Assembly: GCA_024742475.1 (NCBI GenBank)
Contig: JANSYI010000001.1
Coordinates: 372,001-436,000 of the forward strand
Direction: 5' to 3'
Length of the DNA: 64,000 nt
Source of the DNA: a bacterium
Lineage (GTDB): Bacteria > Myxococcota_A > Polyangia > Nannocystales > Nannocystaceae
Under the pieces are notes generated by a model that had not been told where the DNA came from, did not search any database, and worked only from the letters and a program-made list of their open reading frames with translations. Positions 1 through 8,306 of this stretch are shown here, piece after piece. Position numbers and translations under genes: made by a program. How positions within the stretch are numbered: position 1 is the first letter of the stretch; the number at the start of each line of letters is the position of its first letter.

Positions 1-231
1 GCAGACCGACGCCCGGAAGTTGCCGCGTTCGACCGTCAGCCGGACGCCGTTGCTGGGCCCGGCGGGGGACGAGACACAGACGCGATAGCCCTCGAGCGAG
101 GGAAACACGGACGCCCACCGGTCGGAGACCTGGTCCACGACCCGCCGCACCTCTTCGCGGACCTGCGAGCGCGTCTGGCCGGTGCGACCGACAGACCACC
201 CGAAGGGCGAATAGACCGCATCCTTTTCCAC
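1..231 (-). CDS. Hypothetical protein, N-terminal part (runs off left edge)
   Basis: The first 77 codons of a gene read leftwards out of the window. The frame is open from a GTG at 231 (beginning V-E-K-D-A-V-Y-S) to base 1; a TAG lies a few codons upstream, so GTG is the only practical start. The residues look like a soluble globular protein, with amphipathic helix R-S-Q-V-R-E-E-V-R-R-V-V-D-Q-V and a later V-C-V-S-S. No domain is recognised. A competing frame on the same strand opens with ATG but gives a low-complexity Arg/Pro/Ser product and looks like a shadow. Confidence 0.5.
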   Translation of the reverse strand, partial: MEKDAVYSPFGWSVGRTGQTRSQVREEVRRVVDQVSDRWASVFPSLEGYRVCVSSPAGPSNGVRLTVERGNFRASVC

Positions 232-299
232 CGCATGATCAACCTAATATGCGGGGGTGGCAGCGTCCACCCAGCGCCCGTCAAAGGGGCGCTACGGAC

Positions 300-830
300 C
301 TATCGCGTCCATTCATAGGCCACGTATGCACGCATCTTACCCTTGCCCTCGCCGCAGACGGCGGTGACTTCATAGCGGTCCGTGCTGCCAGTGAGCTGCG
401 CTCGGTCGTTGGGCTGGTCCTCGCGCGAGAGCTCGACGGCGTCCTTCAGCGCGTCGGTGACGGCCGAGACGCAGTCGTCGACGGTCGTGCCTTCGGCCAT
501 CTCGAAGATGAGGTGGCTCTTGAAGAGCCCGGCCTCGTTGGCTTCGGAGCGAGCGAAGTCGACCTTGGTGCCCTTGTCGCCGAGCATCGTGCCGCGAAAC
601 CAGGCGGGGTCGCGGAACCGCTGACCGAGGGGGTCGGCTTCGGCGGCGCTGGGCTCGGAGGCGGCGGGCTCGGCAGACTCCGCATCGGCGGGCTCGGCAG
701 CCTTCGCCTCGGCGGGCTTCTGCGCCTCAGCCGAGGCCGACTTCGCAGCCGCGGCATCGGGTTGGGCCTTGCCTCCGTCGCAGGCGGCACAGAGCAATAC
801 GGCGAGCGCAGCGGTCTTCAGACGAAGCAT
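300..830 (-). CDS. Hypothetical lipoprotein with Ala/Glu/Pro-rich linker
   Basis: A 176-residue protein with a signal peptide ending in a lipobox (L-C-A-A-C, Cys17), so it is predicted to be a lipid-anchored envelope protein. Residues about 20-65 are an Ala/Glu/Pro/Ser spacer of imperfect A-E-P/A-E-A units. The C-terminal 110 residues form a compact domain with two cysteines (D-D-C-V-S-A-V and A-V-C-G-E-G) that might pair. I recognise no family. It lies about 40 bases downstream of the SUMF1-like lipoprotein gene on the same strand, so the two may be co-transcribed. Confidence 0.75.
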   Translation of the reverse strand: MLRLKTAALAVLLCAACDGGKAQPDAAAAKSASAEAQKPAEAKAAEPADAESAEPAASEPSAAEADPLGQRFRDPAWFRGTMLGDKGTKVDFARSEANEAGLFKSHLIFEMAEGTTVDDCVSAVTDALKDAVELSREDQPNDRAQLTGSTDRYEVTAVCGEGKGKMRAYVAYEWTR

Positions 831-872
831 CGAGCGAGAAAACTAACATACCCGACAATGGTCGGCCATGAC

Positions 873-2186
873 TCATCCCGCGGAACGAACGCAACGAGCG
901 GCAAGCGGTGCCTGTTCGTCCACCTCGGTGATGGCCCAGGGCGCGTCGGCTTTGGGCGAGAGCCCGGCTTCTTCGGCCTGCTGCTCGATCGCGGACTCGC
1001 TCGCCCAGAACGGACCCGGGCCGCGAAACACTTCGGCGGCGGTCTGCACCTCGGCCAGCGTCGGCAGGCGCCATCCCACCAGCTTCTGGCCGGACCAGGG
1101 TACCGAGAGCGCCGCGCAGAACGCCTCGGCCTCGGACCGGGTCACGCCCTCGGCCACGCCGCCGAAGAACTGCAGGCCCGCGCCCGTCGCCACCAGCGGA
1201 ACCGCGGCCGCAGCTTCGGGCACCTGCAGCGCGACCTCGTCTTGGGCCAAGTCCGAGGCGCACCGAAACCCCAGCAGGCCGTCGCGCTCGGGTGACTCGC
1301 GCCTGAAGCCTGCGCGTCCTCCCTTGGCCACACCCACGCCCGAGCGCCCCGCGTACGCCTTGCTGAACGCTCCGTCGCCGCGGAAGGGCTTGGTGAGGAA
1401 CGGCTGCAGCCCGACGTCGAGCGCGAAGTCGTCATCGACCCACTCGAGCGCGTTGGACCCCATGCCGCGAAACCCGAAGTACGAGGTGTCGACGATCCCG
1501 TTCACCGGCGTGAGCACGCCGCGGTACTCGTCGCGCACCTCGATGCCCCAAGGGTAGCGGCGACCATCGGGGCCACGCGCCGCGTACTCCCACTCGGTCT
1601 CGGTGGGCAGACGCCCTCCGACCGAGGCGCAGAACACCCTCGCCTGCTTTCGGGTCACGCAGGTCTGCGGCACCAACGACAGCTGCACCTCCGAGTACCG
1701 CGCGGCGAGGTCGTCTTCGCCGTCTTCGCACACGGCGGGCGTGCAGGTGCCGGCCTTGACGCACTTGGCGTAGGCGGACCGGGTGACCTCGTGCAGGTCG
1801 AGCCAAAAGCCCTCGGCCGTGACCACGCGAGGCGGCTGTCCCGACCACTGCGATTGCATCGACTCGCGGATCTCCGCGGCGTCGTACCGCGAGGGAATGT
1901 CGCCCATGACGAACGCCCCCTTGGGGAGCTGCACCTGCTGCCCGCGTTCGGTCTGTCGGGTGCGCAGGGCTTCGCAAGTCCCATCGGGCTTCTTGCCCGT
2001 GCCGCGGACACACTTGGCGACCTTCTCCGGGTCGATCGCGGGCTCGGGTGCGTCGGTCGGGTTCGGCGGGTCGGACACCTCGACGCGCTTCGGCAGCGCC
2101 TGCGGCACGTCGGCGATCGGATGGACGGGCTCCGAGGAGTCGCAGGCGGAGCCGAGCAGTACGGCAAGCGCGAAGTGTCGGCGCAT
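873..2186 (-). CDS. SUMF1/FGE-fold lipoprotein (formylglycine-generating-enzyme-like, probably non-catalytic)
   Basis: A 437-residue lipoprotein: the start M-R-R-H-F-A-L-A-V-L-L-G-S-A-C gives a lipobox at Cys15, better than an ATG 13 codons upstream. The central part has the FGE-sulfatase signature series: G-A-F-V-M-G, W-L-D-L-H-E-V-T, A-R-V-F-C, G-G-R-L-P-T-E-T-E-W-E-Y-A-A-R-G, Y-P-W-G, N-A-L-E-W and L-G-F-R-C. A second lower-similarity module near the C-terminus repeats G-W-R-L-P-T-L-A-E-V. The copper-binding Cys pair of true formylglycine-generating enzymes (C-x4-C before R-Y-R) is not visible, so it probably has the fold used for binding, as in many bacterial SUMF1-domain proteins. No sulfatase gene is nearby. 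Confidence 0.8.
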   Translation of the reverse strand: MRRHFALAVLLGSACDSSEPVHPIADVPQALPKRVEVSDPPNPTDAPEPAIDPEKVAKCVRGTGKKPDGTCEALRTRQTERGQQVQLPKGAFVMGDIPSRYDAAEIRESMQSQWSGQPPRVVTAEGFWLDLHEVTRSAYAKCVKAGTCTPAVCEDGEDDLAARYSEVQLSLVPQTCVTRKQARVFCASVGGRLPTETEWEYAARGPDGRRYPWGIEVRDEYRGVLTPVNGIVDTSYFGFRGMGSNALEWVDDDFALDVGLQPFLTKPFRGDGAFSKAYAGRSGVGVAKGGRAGFRRESPERDGLLGFRCASDLAQDEVALQVPEAAAAVPLVATGAGLQFFGGVAEGVTRSEAEAFCAALSVPWSGQKLVGWRLPTLAEVQTAAEVFRGPGPFWASESAIEQQAEEAGLSPKADAPWAITEVDEQAPLAARCVRSAG

Positions 2187-2240
2187 GGGAGCCGGAGGAT
2201 AGCGTTGTGCGTGGGCTTGCACCACGGGCTTGCACCGGGC

Positions 2241-3710
2241 TCAGCCGAGCTCGTACTCGGACAGATGTGCGTCGTCCATCGGCGCGCTCAGCATCCCGAC
2301 CGCGCCCAGCGTTGCCAGGTTGAGCGCCCCCGCGATCACGCCGATCTGCAGGTCCCATGGGTTGAGCGTCGCGTAGGTCTGTGCGGAGAGCTTCTGCAGG
2401 ACGAACAGCCCGATGACCGCGGTCACGCCCACGCTCAGGCCAGCGGCAGCCGCGACGGTGTTGGCCCGCCGCCAGTACAGGCCGGTGAGCACCAGCGGCA
2501 TGAACTGGATGGGGATGGCGTAGGCGAGCAGCAGAAGATCGACGACGGACGTGCCACCGGCGACCTGCAGCACCAGTACGGCGACGACGCCGAGGATGAC
2601 GATGCACGCGCGCATCGTCATGGTCTGGGTCCGCTCGTCGAGCGCGCATCCGAAGCCCCCGACGAGGACGTCTCGCACGAAGATGGAGCCGCCAGCGTGC
2701 AGCAGCGCGTCGCCGGTCGACATCGACGCCGCGAGGATGGCGAAGGCGACGAACGCGAACGCGGCCGGACCCACGCCGCCGAGCGCGGGTCGATCGAGCA
2801 TCCACAACAAGACGGTGTCGTCGGCCGGCCCCCCTTCGAGCACCGCGGCGTATCCGATGAACAGCAGCGGGACGAGGAAGAACAAGAACGTCGGGTAGAG
2901 CACCGCGGACAGCTGAACGAGCCTCGAGCTGCGCGCCGTGAAGCACTTCATGAACACCTGCGGCCACATCGAGAACCCTAGAATCGAGACCAGGATCTCG
3001 GCCGTGTACTGGCCGTCGGTCGTCGGACCGGGGCCCGGCAGCACCAAGGTGTCGGGACGCTCGGCGACGACGCGGTCGAACATCTCGGGCACCCCGCCAT
3101 AGAGCGCGTGCGGGATCCACAGCCCGAGTCCCCACACGACGATCAGCATCGCGATGCCTTGCACGACGTTGGTCCAGCCCACGCCCCGAACCCCGCCGAG
3201 CACGACGTACACGGTGACGACGCCGTAGACGACGCCGGCCCCCACCGTGGGATCCCACCCGGTGACCGCGGCCATCACCATGCCGGCGCCCTTGAGCTGG
3301 ATGACGAGGTAGGGCACGAACGCGAGGACGGTCGCCGCGCCCATCAAGCCCCAGACGAAGCGCGAGTCGAAGCGCCGCCCGATGAGCTCGGCCTGCGTGA
3401 CCGCTTCGAGCTTGGCGCCGAGCCTTCGCACCCGAGCGCCGAAGAAGTAGACCGGCACGAAGCCGACCGCTCCGTACGCGAGGATGTAGAACGCGTCGGA
3501 CCCCTTGGCGACGACCCGCTGGGGCGTCCCCAGCAAGGCGTAAGCGCTGAATATCGTCGCGCCCATGACGAAGTACATCAGCACGGGTCCGAAGGCGCGG
3601 TCGCCCGCGACGAAGTCCGCGACACCGCCCGCCCCCCGGCGTCCGGCCACGACCCCCAGCGTCAACACGAGCGCCAGGTAGCCGAACACGACCGCGTGCG
3701 CGAGCGTCAC
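2241..3710 (-). CDS. Sodium:solute symporter (SSS) family transporter
   Basis: A 489-residue polytopic membrane protein with about 13 hydrophobic segments. It has features of SSS (solute/Na+ symporter) proteins: an N-terminal F-V-A-G-D-R-A-F-G-P segment, Q-R-V-V-A-K-G-S-D-A-F, T-Q-A-E-L-I-G-R-R-F and M-S-T-G-D-A-L-L-H-A-G. It should import a small organic solute with Na+; the substrate cannot be read from sequence. The start is taken as GTG at 3710, because it overlaps the stop of the upstream DUF3311 gene as GTGA. That arrangement (small DUF3311 protein plus SSS transporter) is common and suggests a two-part transporter. Confidence 0.88.
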   Translation of the reverse strand: MTLAHAVVFGYLALVLTLGVVAGRRGAGGVADFVAGDRAFGPVLMYFVMGATIFSAYALLGTPQRVVAKGSDAFYILAYGAVGFVPVYFFGARVRRLGAKLEAVTQAELIGRRFDSRFVWGLMGAATVLAFVPYLVIQLKGAGMVMAAVTGWDPTVGAGVVYGVVTVYVVLGGVRGVGWTNVVQGIAMLIVVWGLGLWIPHALYGGVPEMFDRVVAERPDTLVLPGPGPTTDGQYTAEILVSILGFSMWPQVFMKCFTARSSRLVQLSAVLYPTFLFFLVPLLFIGYAAVLEGGPADDTVLLWMLDRPALGGVGPAAFAFVAFAILAASMSTGDALLHAGGSIFVRDVLVGGFGCALDERTQTMTMRACIVILGVVAVLVLQVAGGTSVVDLLLLAYAIPIQFMPLVLTGLYWRRANTVAAAAGLSVGVTAVIGLFVLQKLSAQTYATLNPWDLQIGVIAGALNLATLGAVGMLSAPMDDAHLSEYELG

Positions 3711-3901
3711 CGGCCGATCCCCCTGCGATACATCCACGCCAGGGCCACGAAGTTGGCCGCGATCACGCCCAAGACGTAGACGAGCGACCACGGGAGCCCG
3801 AGCACGCGCGGCTCGATGTGGTTGCCGACCGAGGTGTACACGGGGGCCACCAGGGCGATGGTCGATGCCACGAAGTAGGCGATCGCGAGGCGTTCACGCA
3901 C
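3707..3901 (-). CDS. DUF3311-type small membrane protein, partner of SSS transporter
   Basis: A 64-residue protein with two transmembrane helices (about residues 5-23 and 37-57) and a basic C-terminus. It begins at GTG 3901, and its TGA overlaps the GTG start of the sodium:solute symporter gene by four bases, indicating translational coupling. Size, topology and position match the DUF3311 family, whose members are typically encoded directly upstream of SSS transporters. The function is unproven; it is probably an accessory subunit of the symporter. The divergent SDR gene starts 51 bases away. Confidence 0.8.
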   Translation of the reverse strand: MRERLAIAYFVASTIALVAPVYTSVGNHIEPRVLGLPWSLVYVLGVIAANFVALAWMYRRGIGR

Positions 3902-3952
3902 GGCAGGCGCGGAGCCTACCGGTTTCTTGGGACCTGAGGCGGTGTCGGTATC

Positions 3953-4804
3953 ATGTGCGACGTGAAGTTCGATCTCGTAGACCGGCGATGCGTCGTGACG
4001 GGAGCCTCGTCCGGCATCGGCAAGGAGATCGCGCGCAATCTTGCTTACTTCGGAGCGACGGTGGTGCTTGCGTGCCGCAGCCGCGAGCGGGGCTCGGCCG
4101 CGCTGCAGGAGCTCGCCGAAGACAGCGGCAACGATAGGCTCAGCCTATTGCCGCTCGACCTCGCCGATCCCGAGTCGATCCGCGGATTCGTCATGCAGGT
4201 CACCGTGGGGGGGAAACCCGTGCACGTGCTGGTGAACAACGCCGCGACGTACGTCGAGTCGCGCCGAACCACCGACGCGGGCCGCGAGCTCACATGGGCG
4301 ACCAACGCCTTGGGACCGTTCGCCCTGACCAATCTGCTGAGTGAGACCTTGGCCGACAGCGGCGACGCACGGGTCGTCAACCTCGCCTCCAAGCTCGCAG
4401 GGGGGCTCGCGCTCGACGATCTCGACTTCGAGACGCGACGCTACTCCGGGGTGGCCGCTTACAAGCAGAGCAAACAAGCCAACCGGATGCTGAGTTGGGG
4501 TTTGCAGAGGCGGATCGGCGACGCCGTGAGCGTCACCGCCTGCCATCCGGGTGGGGTGAATACCCGCATCTACGACAACCTGTCGGGGCTCGCCGCAGCC
4601 GGCATGAAGCTCGCGCGCCTCTTCATGAAGACGCCGTCCGAAGGTGCGCGGACGCCTACTCGGCTGGCGGCCGATCCCGAGCTGGGCAAACTGCGCGCCG
4701 AGTTTTGGATCGATGAAGCGCCCGCCAAGTGCAGGTTCCGCGAACCTGCGGCGATCGACGCCCTTTGGGCCAAGTGCGTCGAGCTGACGCAGACCGACGT
4801 GTAG
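3953..4804 (+). CDS. Short-chain dehydrogenase/reductase (retinol-dehydrogenase-like)
   Basis: A 283-residue classical SDR. The Rossmann cofactor loop T-G-A-S-S-G-I-G is at residues 16-23, an N-N-A-A motif follows in the middle, and the catalytic pair is Y170/K174 in Y-K-Q-S-K with an upstream serine in L-A-S-K. The A-C-R-S-R-E-R-G segment after beta-2 suggests NADP(H) preference, as in the retinol dehydrogenase/WW-oxidoreductase-like subgroup. The substrate is unknown. It is a single gene divergent from the symporter operon, with 51 bases between starts. A second possible start is the GTG at codon 4. Confidence 0.88.
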   Translation: MCDVKFDLVDRRCVVTGASSGIGKEIARNLAYFGATVVLACRSRERGSAALQELAEDSGNDRLSLLPLDLADPESIRGFVMQVTVGGKPVHVLVNNAATYVESRRTTDAGRELTWATNALGPFALTNLLSETLADSGDARVVNLASKLAGGLALDDLDFETRRYSGVAAYKQSKQANRMLSWGLQRRIGDAVSVTACHPGGVNTRIYDNLSGLAAAGMKLARLFMKTPSEGARTPTRLAADPELGKLRAEFWIDEAPAKCRFREPAAIDALWAKCVELTQTDV

Positions 4805-5110
4805 CGCCCACGAACACGCGTTGGGCGACCGTGGATCTGGGGGACAGGTGCGCAACCGGGCGTCCGTGCGGCTAGACGGGCGCTTGAACGTTGATTCGTT
4901 GCCGAACATGTAACGCGCGACAGGGTTGGGAAGTACTGCGTGAAAGCAAGTGCGGCAGCCAGCCCCGACAAACGCGCCCCCAAGGCCGATCGAACTGCGC
5001 TGCGAACCCGTATCGCAACAAGCACACCCCCAACACTGGCGCCGGTCCACGAATCGACCAGACTTAGAACAGCAGTCCTGGCCCGACCAGGACCACGGAA
5101 AGAGGTAGGC
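4805..5110. other. Intergenic region upstream of roadblock-like gene
   Basis: About 306 bases without a convincing gene. The frame of the downstream protein stays open to an ATG at 4940, but the added 57 residues are Arg/Ala/Thr/Pro-rich with atypical composition, and the ATG at 5111 has a good ribosome site, so I treat this as leader DNA. It ends with a perfect hairpin, listed separately. No clear promoter boxes could be chosen. Confidence 0.5.
5075..5093 (+). promoter_or_regulatory. Leader hairpin just upstream of a ribosome binding site
   Basis: A perfect 7-bp stem (GTCCTGG / CCAGGAC) with a 5-base loop (cccga) ends 17 bases before the ATG at 5111, directly before the A/G-rich ribosome site. 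It could modulate translation or stabilise the mRNA 5' end. There is no following T-run, so it is not a terminator. Confidence 0.35.
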
Positions 5111-5527
5111 ATGAGTCTCCGAGCAAACATCGACCATCTGAACGCGGCCCAAGGCATCGAAGCCGTGGCCGTCATCACCCAAGGCGACACGTCCAACCGG
5201 GAGTTCCGGGGCGACGACACGTGGAGCGCAGTGCTCGACGGCGCCTTGACCCTTCTCGCCAAGACCAACGAGTCCACGATCCGCATGGTCATCGGCAAGC
5301 ACACCGTCGTCGTTCAAACCGAGCGCGAAGAGACGGTCGCAGTCGTGCTTCCCACAGGCCACGCCATCGCCAAGTCGTTGCGTCGCATGATTCGCCGGAT
5401 GGCGCGCAAGGTCCGCCCGCCGCTGCGTCCCGAGCCCACAGTGATGTCGGTCTCGCCATCGCAGCCCGGTCAACCCGGCGCTCCAAAGCCGGCCTCGCCC
5501 GACGTCTCCACCTCCCCCTGGGGCTAG
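5111..5527 (+). CDS. Roadblock/LC7-like small protein
   Basis: A 138-residue protein. Residues 1-100 fit the pattern of roadblock/LC7 (MglB-type) domains: a helix, then I-E-A-V-A-V-I-T-Q-G-D, a central helix, R-M-V-I-G-K-H-T-V-V-V-Q-T and a final V-A-V-V-L-P-T-G-H-A-I-A-K-S-L helix. A basic stretch (R-R-M-I-R-R-M-A-R-K-V-R) and a Pro/Ser-rich tail of about 30 residues follow. Such proteins often act as GTPase-regulating partners in myxobacteria, but no GTPase is adjacent. The start at 5111 has a purine-rich ribosome site, aagaggtagg, just upstream. Family assignment is by pattern only. Confidence 0.65.
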   Translation: MSLRANIDHLNAAQGIEAVAVITQGDTSNREFRGDDTWSAVLDGALTLLAKTNESTIRMVIGKHTVVVQTEREETVAVVLPTGHAIAKSLRRMIRRMARKVRPPLRPEPTVMSVSPSQPGQPGAPKPASPDVSTSPWG

Positions 5528-5609
5528 CAGGCGGCGAGGGCTTCTCTCGGCGCCCCGCGTCGGGGTTGCCCGTGCCCCATCGGGTCGGGCTCGACGAATC
5601 CGCGCGTTT

Positions 5610-5643
5610 CCGTGGCAATGGCCACGGGGGCGGGCGGTTTTTT
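5610..5643 (+). terminator. Possible rho-independent terminator
   Basis: A 7-bp stem (CCGTGGC / GCCACGG, loop aatg) at 5610-5627 is followed after ten G/C bases by six T residues. It lies 83 bases after the roadblock-like gene and before the ceramidase-like gene. The distance between stem and T-run is larger than usual, so it is only probable. Confidence 0.4.
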
Positions 5644-5714
5644 CATGCCCCTGCGTCCACGCGCCATGCACGCCGCCTTGTCCGCCCGTTACGGTCTGGT
5701 ACAGAATCACGCCC

Positions 5715-7163
5715 ATGCGGGTCGCCACTGTCACCGGGTGCATCTTCCTGTTCGCCGCGGGCTGTAGCGACCCGGACCCCGACGTCTCCGGCGGGAGCAG
5801 CTCTGGCGATGGCACGACGGCCGGGACCACGCAGACCGCCCCGGACCCGAGCACCACCTCGACCTCCACCGGCATCTCCGACGAATCCTCGTCGGGTGAA
5901 AACCCTGGCTCCACCGGTGACCCCGAGCCTGCCTCATCGAGCGGGGCCGCGGAGAGCACCGGCGGCGAGGAGGCGACCTTTGCCGCAGGGTTCGACATCG
6001 TCGACATCTCGCCCAACAAGGGCCACCTCGCGCTCAACGTCTACATGGGCGCGTACGGGGCCCCGTTCGCCCGCGGCCCGGCCGAAGGCGTGCACGACCC
6101 CGTGTTCGTGCGCAGCTTCGCCGTGGGTGTCGGCGAGGAGGGCTTCGTCGCGGGCGTGGCCGACCTGCCAGGCTTTGGCAACGACTTCACCGCGGAGATC
6201 CGCGCCCGTGTCGCCGAGAACACCGGGCTCCCGCCCGAGCACGTCTTGATCGGAGCCACGCACACGCACTCCGCTCCCGACTTCATGGGGTTGTGGGGCG
6301 GCGGTCCGTCCGAGTACCGAGATCCCGTGATCGACGAGGTCGTGGGCTCGCTGACCCGCGCGTGGGTGCTCCGGACGCCTGCGACGCTCGAGGTCTCGAG
6401 CGCCACGGGGCCCAACGGCAACCGTCGCGACTGGGAGTTCACCGATGACTCGATCACGCTGTTGATGGCCCGTGACCTCGACGGCGAGCTCATGGGCTCC
6501 GTGGGCGTGTTCGCGGCCCACCCCACGGTCTTGGGGTCGAGCAACCTGCTGATCTCGCGCGACTGGTGCGGCGGCTACGTCGAGGCGATGGAAGCCCACA
6601 CCGGCGCGACCTCGGTGCTGTTCAACGGCGTCTTGGGGGACGCGTCCGCCGCTCGGCCTCCAGGCAAGTACGCCGACGACTTCGAGCGCGCCTTCGCCTA
6701 CGGAGCGCTCATCGCCGACCTCGCGTACGAGGCGTCGGCTTCGGCAGATCCTATCTCCACGGGGCTCGTCGTCGAGAGCACGACCTGGACGATGCCCGTG
6801 CAGAACGCGTTGTTCCAGCTCGCGGCAGCGGTCGGCCTGCTCGACTACTCGTTCAGCGGCTCGGGCGAAGGGCAGTCGGTCGACGCCACGGCGACCTACG
6901 TCCGGCTGGGGGAGCAGCTGCAGATCGCCTCGTTCCCCGGAGAGCCCCTCACCCGCACGGGGCTCGAGGTCAAGAGCGTCATGAGCACGCCTCACCAGGC
7001 GATCCTCGGCAACACGGGGCCGGCGTTCGGCTACTTCATCCTCAGCGACGAGTGGATGACGGGCCGCAACGACGACTACGAAGAGACGGTGTCGCTGCAC
7101 GAGTCCGCGGGGGACCTGGCCGTGGGAGCGCTCATGGACCTCGTCGAGCTCGACGCGTTCTAG
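5715..7163 (+). CDS. Neutral/alkaline ceramidase-like lipoprotein
   Basis: A 482-residue lipoprotein (lipobox F-A-A-G-C, Cys17) with a Ser/Thr/Gly linker to about residue 85. It is followed by a domain like the N-terminal part of neutral/alkaline non-lysosomal ceramidases: F-D-I-V-D-I-S-P, M-G-A-Y, H-D-P-V-F-V-R-S, and the zinc-ligand motif G-A-T-H-T-H-S-A-P-D (His183, His185), then N-G-V-L-G-D-A-S. It is shorter than full ceramidases and lacks an obvious C-terminal Ig domain. Possible role: hydrolysis of an amide- or ester-linked lipid at the cell surface. Its TAG shares bases with the stop of the convergent tryptophan dioxygenase gene. Confidence 0.78.
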   Translation: MRVATVTGCIFLFAAGCSDPDPDVSGGSSSGDGTTAGTTQTAPDPSTTSTSTGISDESSSGENPGSTGDPEPASSSGAAESTGGEEATFAAGFDIVDISPNKGHLALNVYMGAYGAPFARGPAEGVHDPVFVRSFAVGVGEEGFVAGVADLPGFGNDFTAEIRARVAENTGLPPEHVLIGATHTHSAPDFMGLWGGGPSEYRDPVIDEVVGSLTRAWVLRTPATLEVSSATGPNGNRRDWEFTDDSITLLMARDLDGELMGSVGVFAAHPTVLGSSNLLISRDWCGGYVEAMEAHTGATSVLFNGVLGDASAARPPGKYADDFERAFAYGALIADLAYEASASADPISTGLVVESTTWTMPVQNALFQLAAAVGLLDYSFSGSGEGQSVDATATYVRLGEQLQIASFPGEPLTRTGLEVKSVMSTPHQAILGNTGPAFGYFILSDEWMTGRNDDYEETVSLHESAGDLAVGALMDLVELDAF

Positions 7164-8272
7164 CGAACCACGAAGTCGTAGAAGTCGGGGTTGGGTAGAT
7201 CGGGGAGCACGGCTCGGCGGAGCAGCAGCGTGCGAACGGCCCAGATGTCGGAGAAGACGCGGTACTTCAGCGCGGTCTGGTCGAGGTAGTCGACGCCTGC
7301 CGATCCGCCCGTCCCGGTGCGGCGGCCGATGACCCTCTCGACCATGCGAGCGTGCCTCTGCCGGAAGATCAGCATGGCTTGCTCGAGGGCGACGACGCCA
7401 TCGACGACTTCGCGGGGCCACGCAAGCAGGGGAAGCTCGCGGTAGCTCTCGATGAACACGATCGCCGCGCGAATGCGGCGTGCGCGGGCGCGCTCGGCTT
7501 CGGGCAGGTCGTCGGCACACAGGAACGCTCGCGCGCCGTCGCGCTCCTTCGAATAACGCGCGCGCAGCCGCTCCTCGTCCGCGTCGTTCTTGGCCATGGC
7601 GACCGCATCCCCCTCGTTGTGTGCGCTCTGGCGCGCCTGCGCGGCGAGGTAGTCTTCGATGAACGTGTCGACGACCGCAGCGTCACCCTCGTCGCTTGGG
7701 CGAGAGCCTCGAATCGGCGTTCGGTAGAGCCACGCGTCGATGGCGTCCTTGATCGAAGGCGAGTCGGCGAGGCGCTTGCGAACCCGCTCGGACGCGGCCG
7801 TGGGGTTGCCATCGGCGTCGCGCAGCGCATCGAGATAACTGCCCTCGTTGCCCAGCGCGATGCGGCTGCCCTCGCCGAGCCCGAGGAGGATCTCGATCTC
7901 CCGCATCTGCGCGCTTTGAAAGCCGCTCGCAGGGGACAGCTTGTCTCGGAACGCGAGGTAGTCGCGCGTGGTCATCGACTCCATCAGCGAGAAGTGGGAG
8001 GCGACGTTGTGCAGCAGCAGCACGACGCGCCGAATGCCTCGCACCGCAGCGCTGAGCGACTGCTCCGCGACGTGCTCCGCCGCGAACAGATCCCGAATCG
8101 CGACCAGCTCGCGAATGATGAGCTTGAACCACAGCTCGTCGATCTGATGGACGGTGATGAAGAGGACCTCGTCGTTCTCCAGCTCCGCGTCGCTCTCGGC
8201 CAAGCCGCTTTGCAGCGACAACATCTCTTCGACCTTGATGTAGTCCCAATAGGTCGTCGCTGCGCGGCTCAT
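7160..8272 (-). CDS. kynA: Tryptophan 2,3-dioxygenase
   Basis: A 370-residue haem enzyme that opens the indole ring of L-Trp to N-formylkynurenine, the first step of the kynurenine pathway. Visible signatures: T-Y-W-D-Y-I-K-V near the N-terminus, the active-site segment V-H-Q-I-D-E-L-W-F-K (His42), F-R-x-R-H-A-R-M-V-E-R-V-I-G, and the substrate-binding loop G-T-G-G-S-A-G-V. I chose the ATG at 8272, 19 codons inside the open frame, because it matches family N-termini. It is longer than short bacterial TDOs through an inserted helical segment in the middle. No kynureninase or formamidase gene is adjacent. The stop overlaps that of the convergent ceramidase gene in the tetranucleotide CTAG. Confidence 0.93.
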   Translation of the reverse strand: MSRAATTYWDYIKVEEMLSLQSGLAESDAELENDEVLFITVHQIDELWFKLIIRELVAIRDLFAAEHVAEQSLSAAVRGIRRVVLLLHNVASHFSLMESMTTRDYLAFRDKLSPASGFQSAQMREIEILLGLGEGSRIALGNEGSYLDALRDADGNPTAASERVRKRLADSPSIKDAIDAWLYRTPIRGSRPSDEGDAAVVDTFIEDYLAAQARQSAHNEGDAVAMAKNDADEERLRARYSKERDGARAFLCADDLPEAERARARRIRAAIVFIESYRELPLLAWPREVVDGVVALEQAMLIFRQRHARMVERVIGRRTGTGGSAGVDYLDQTALKYRVFSDIWAVRTLLLRRAVLPDLPNPDFYDFVVR

Positions 8273-8306
8273 CGCGGCTGGACGCTGGCACGGCCGCGCG
8301 GCGCAA

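Noticed and set aside
4940..5110. N-terminal extension of the roadblock-like protein
   Set aside because: The 57 added residues have atypical composition and the ATG at 5111 has a good ribosome site.
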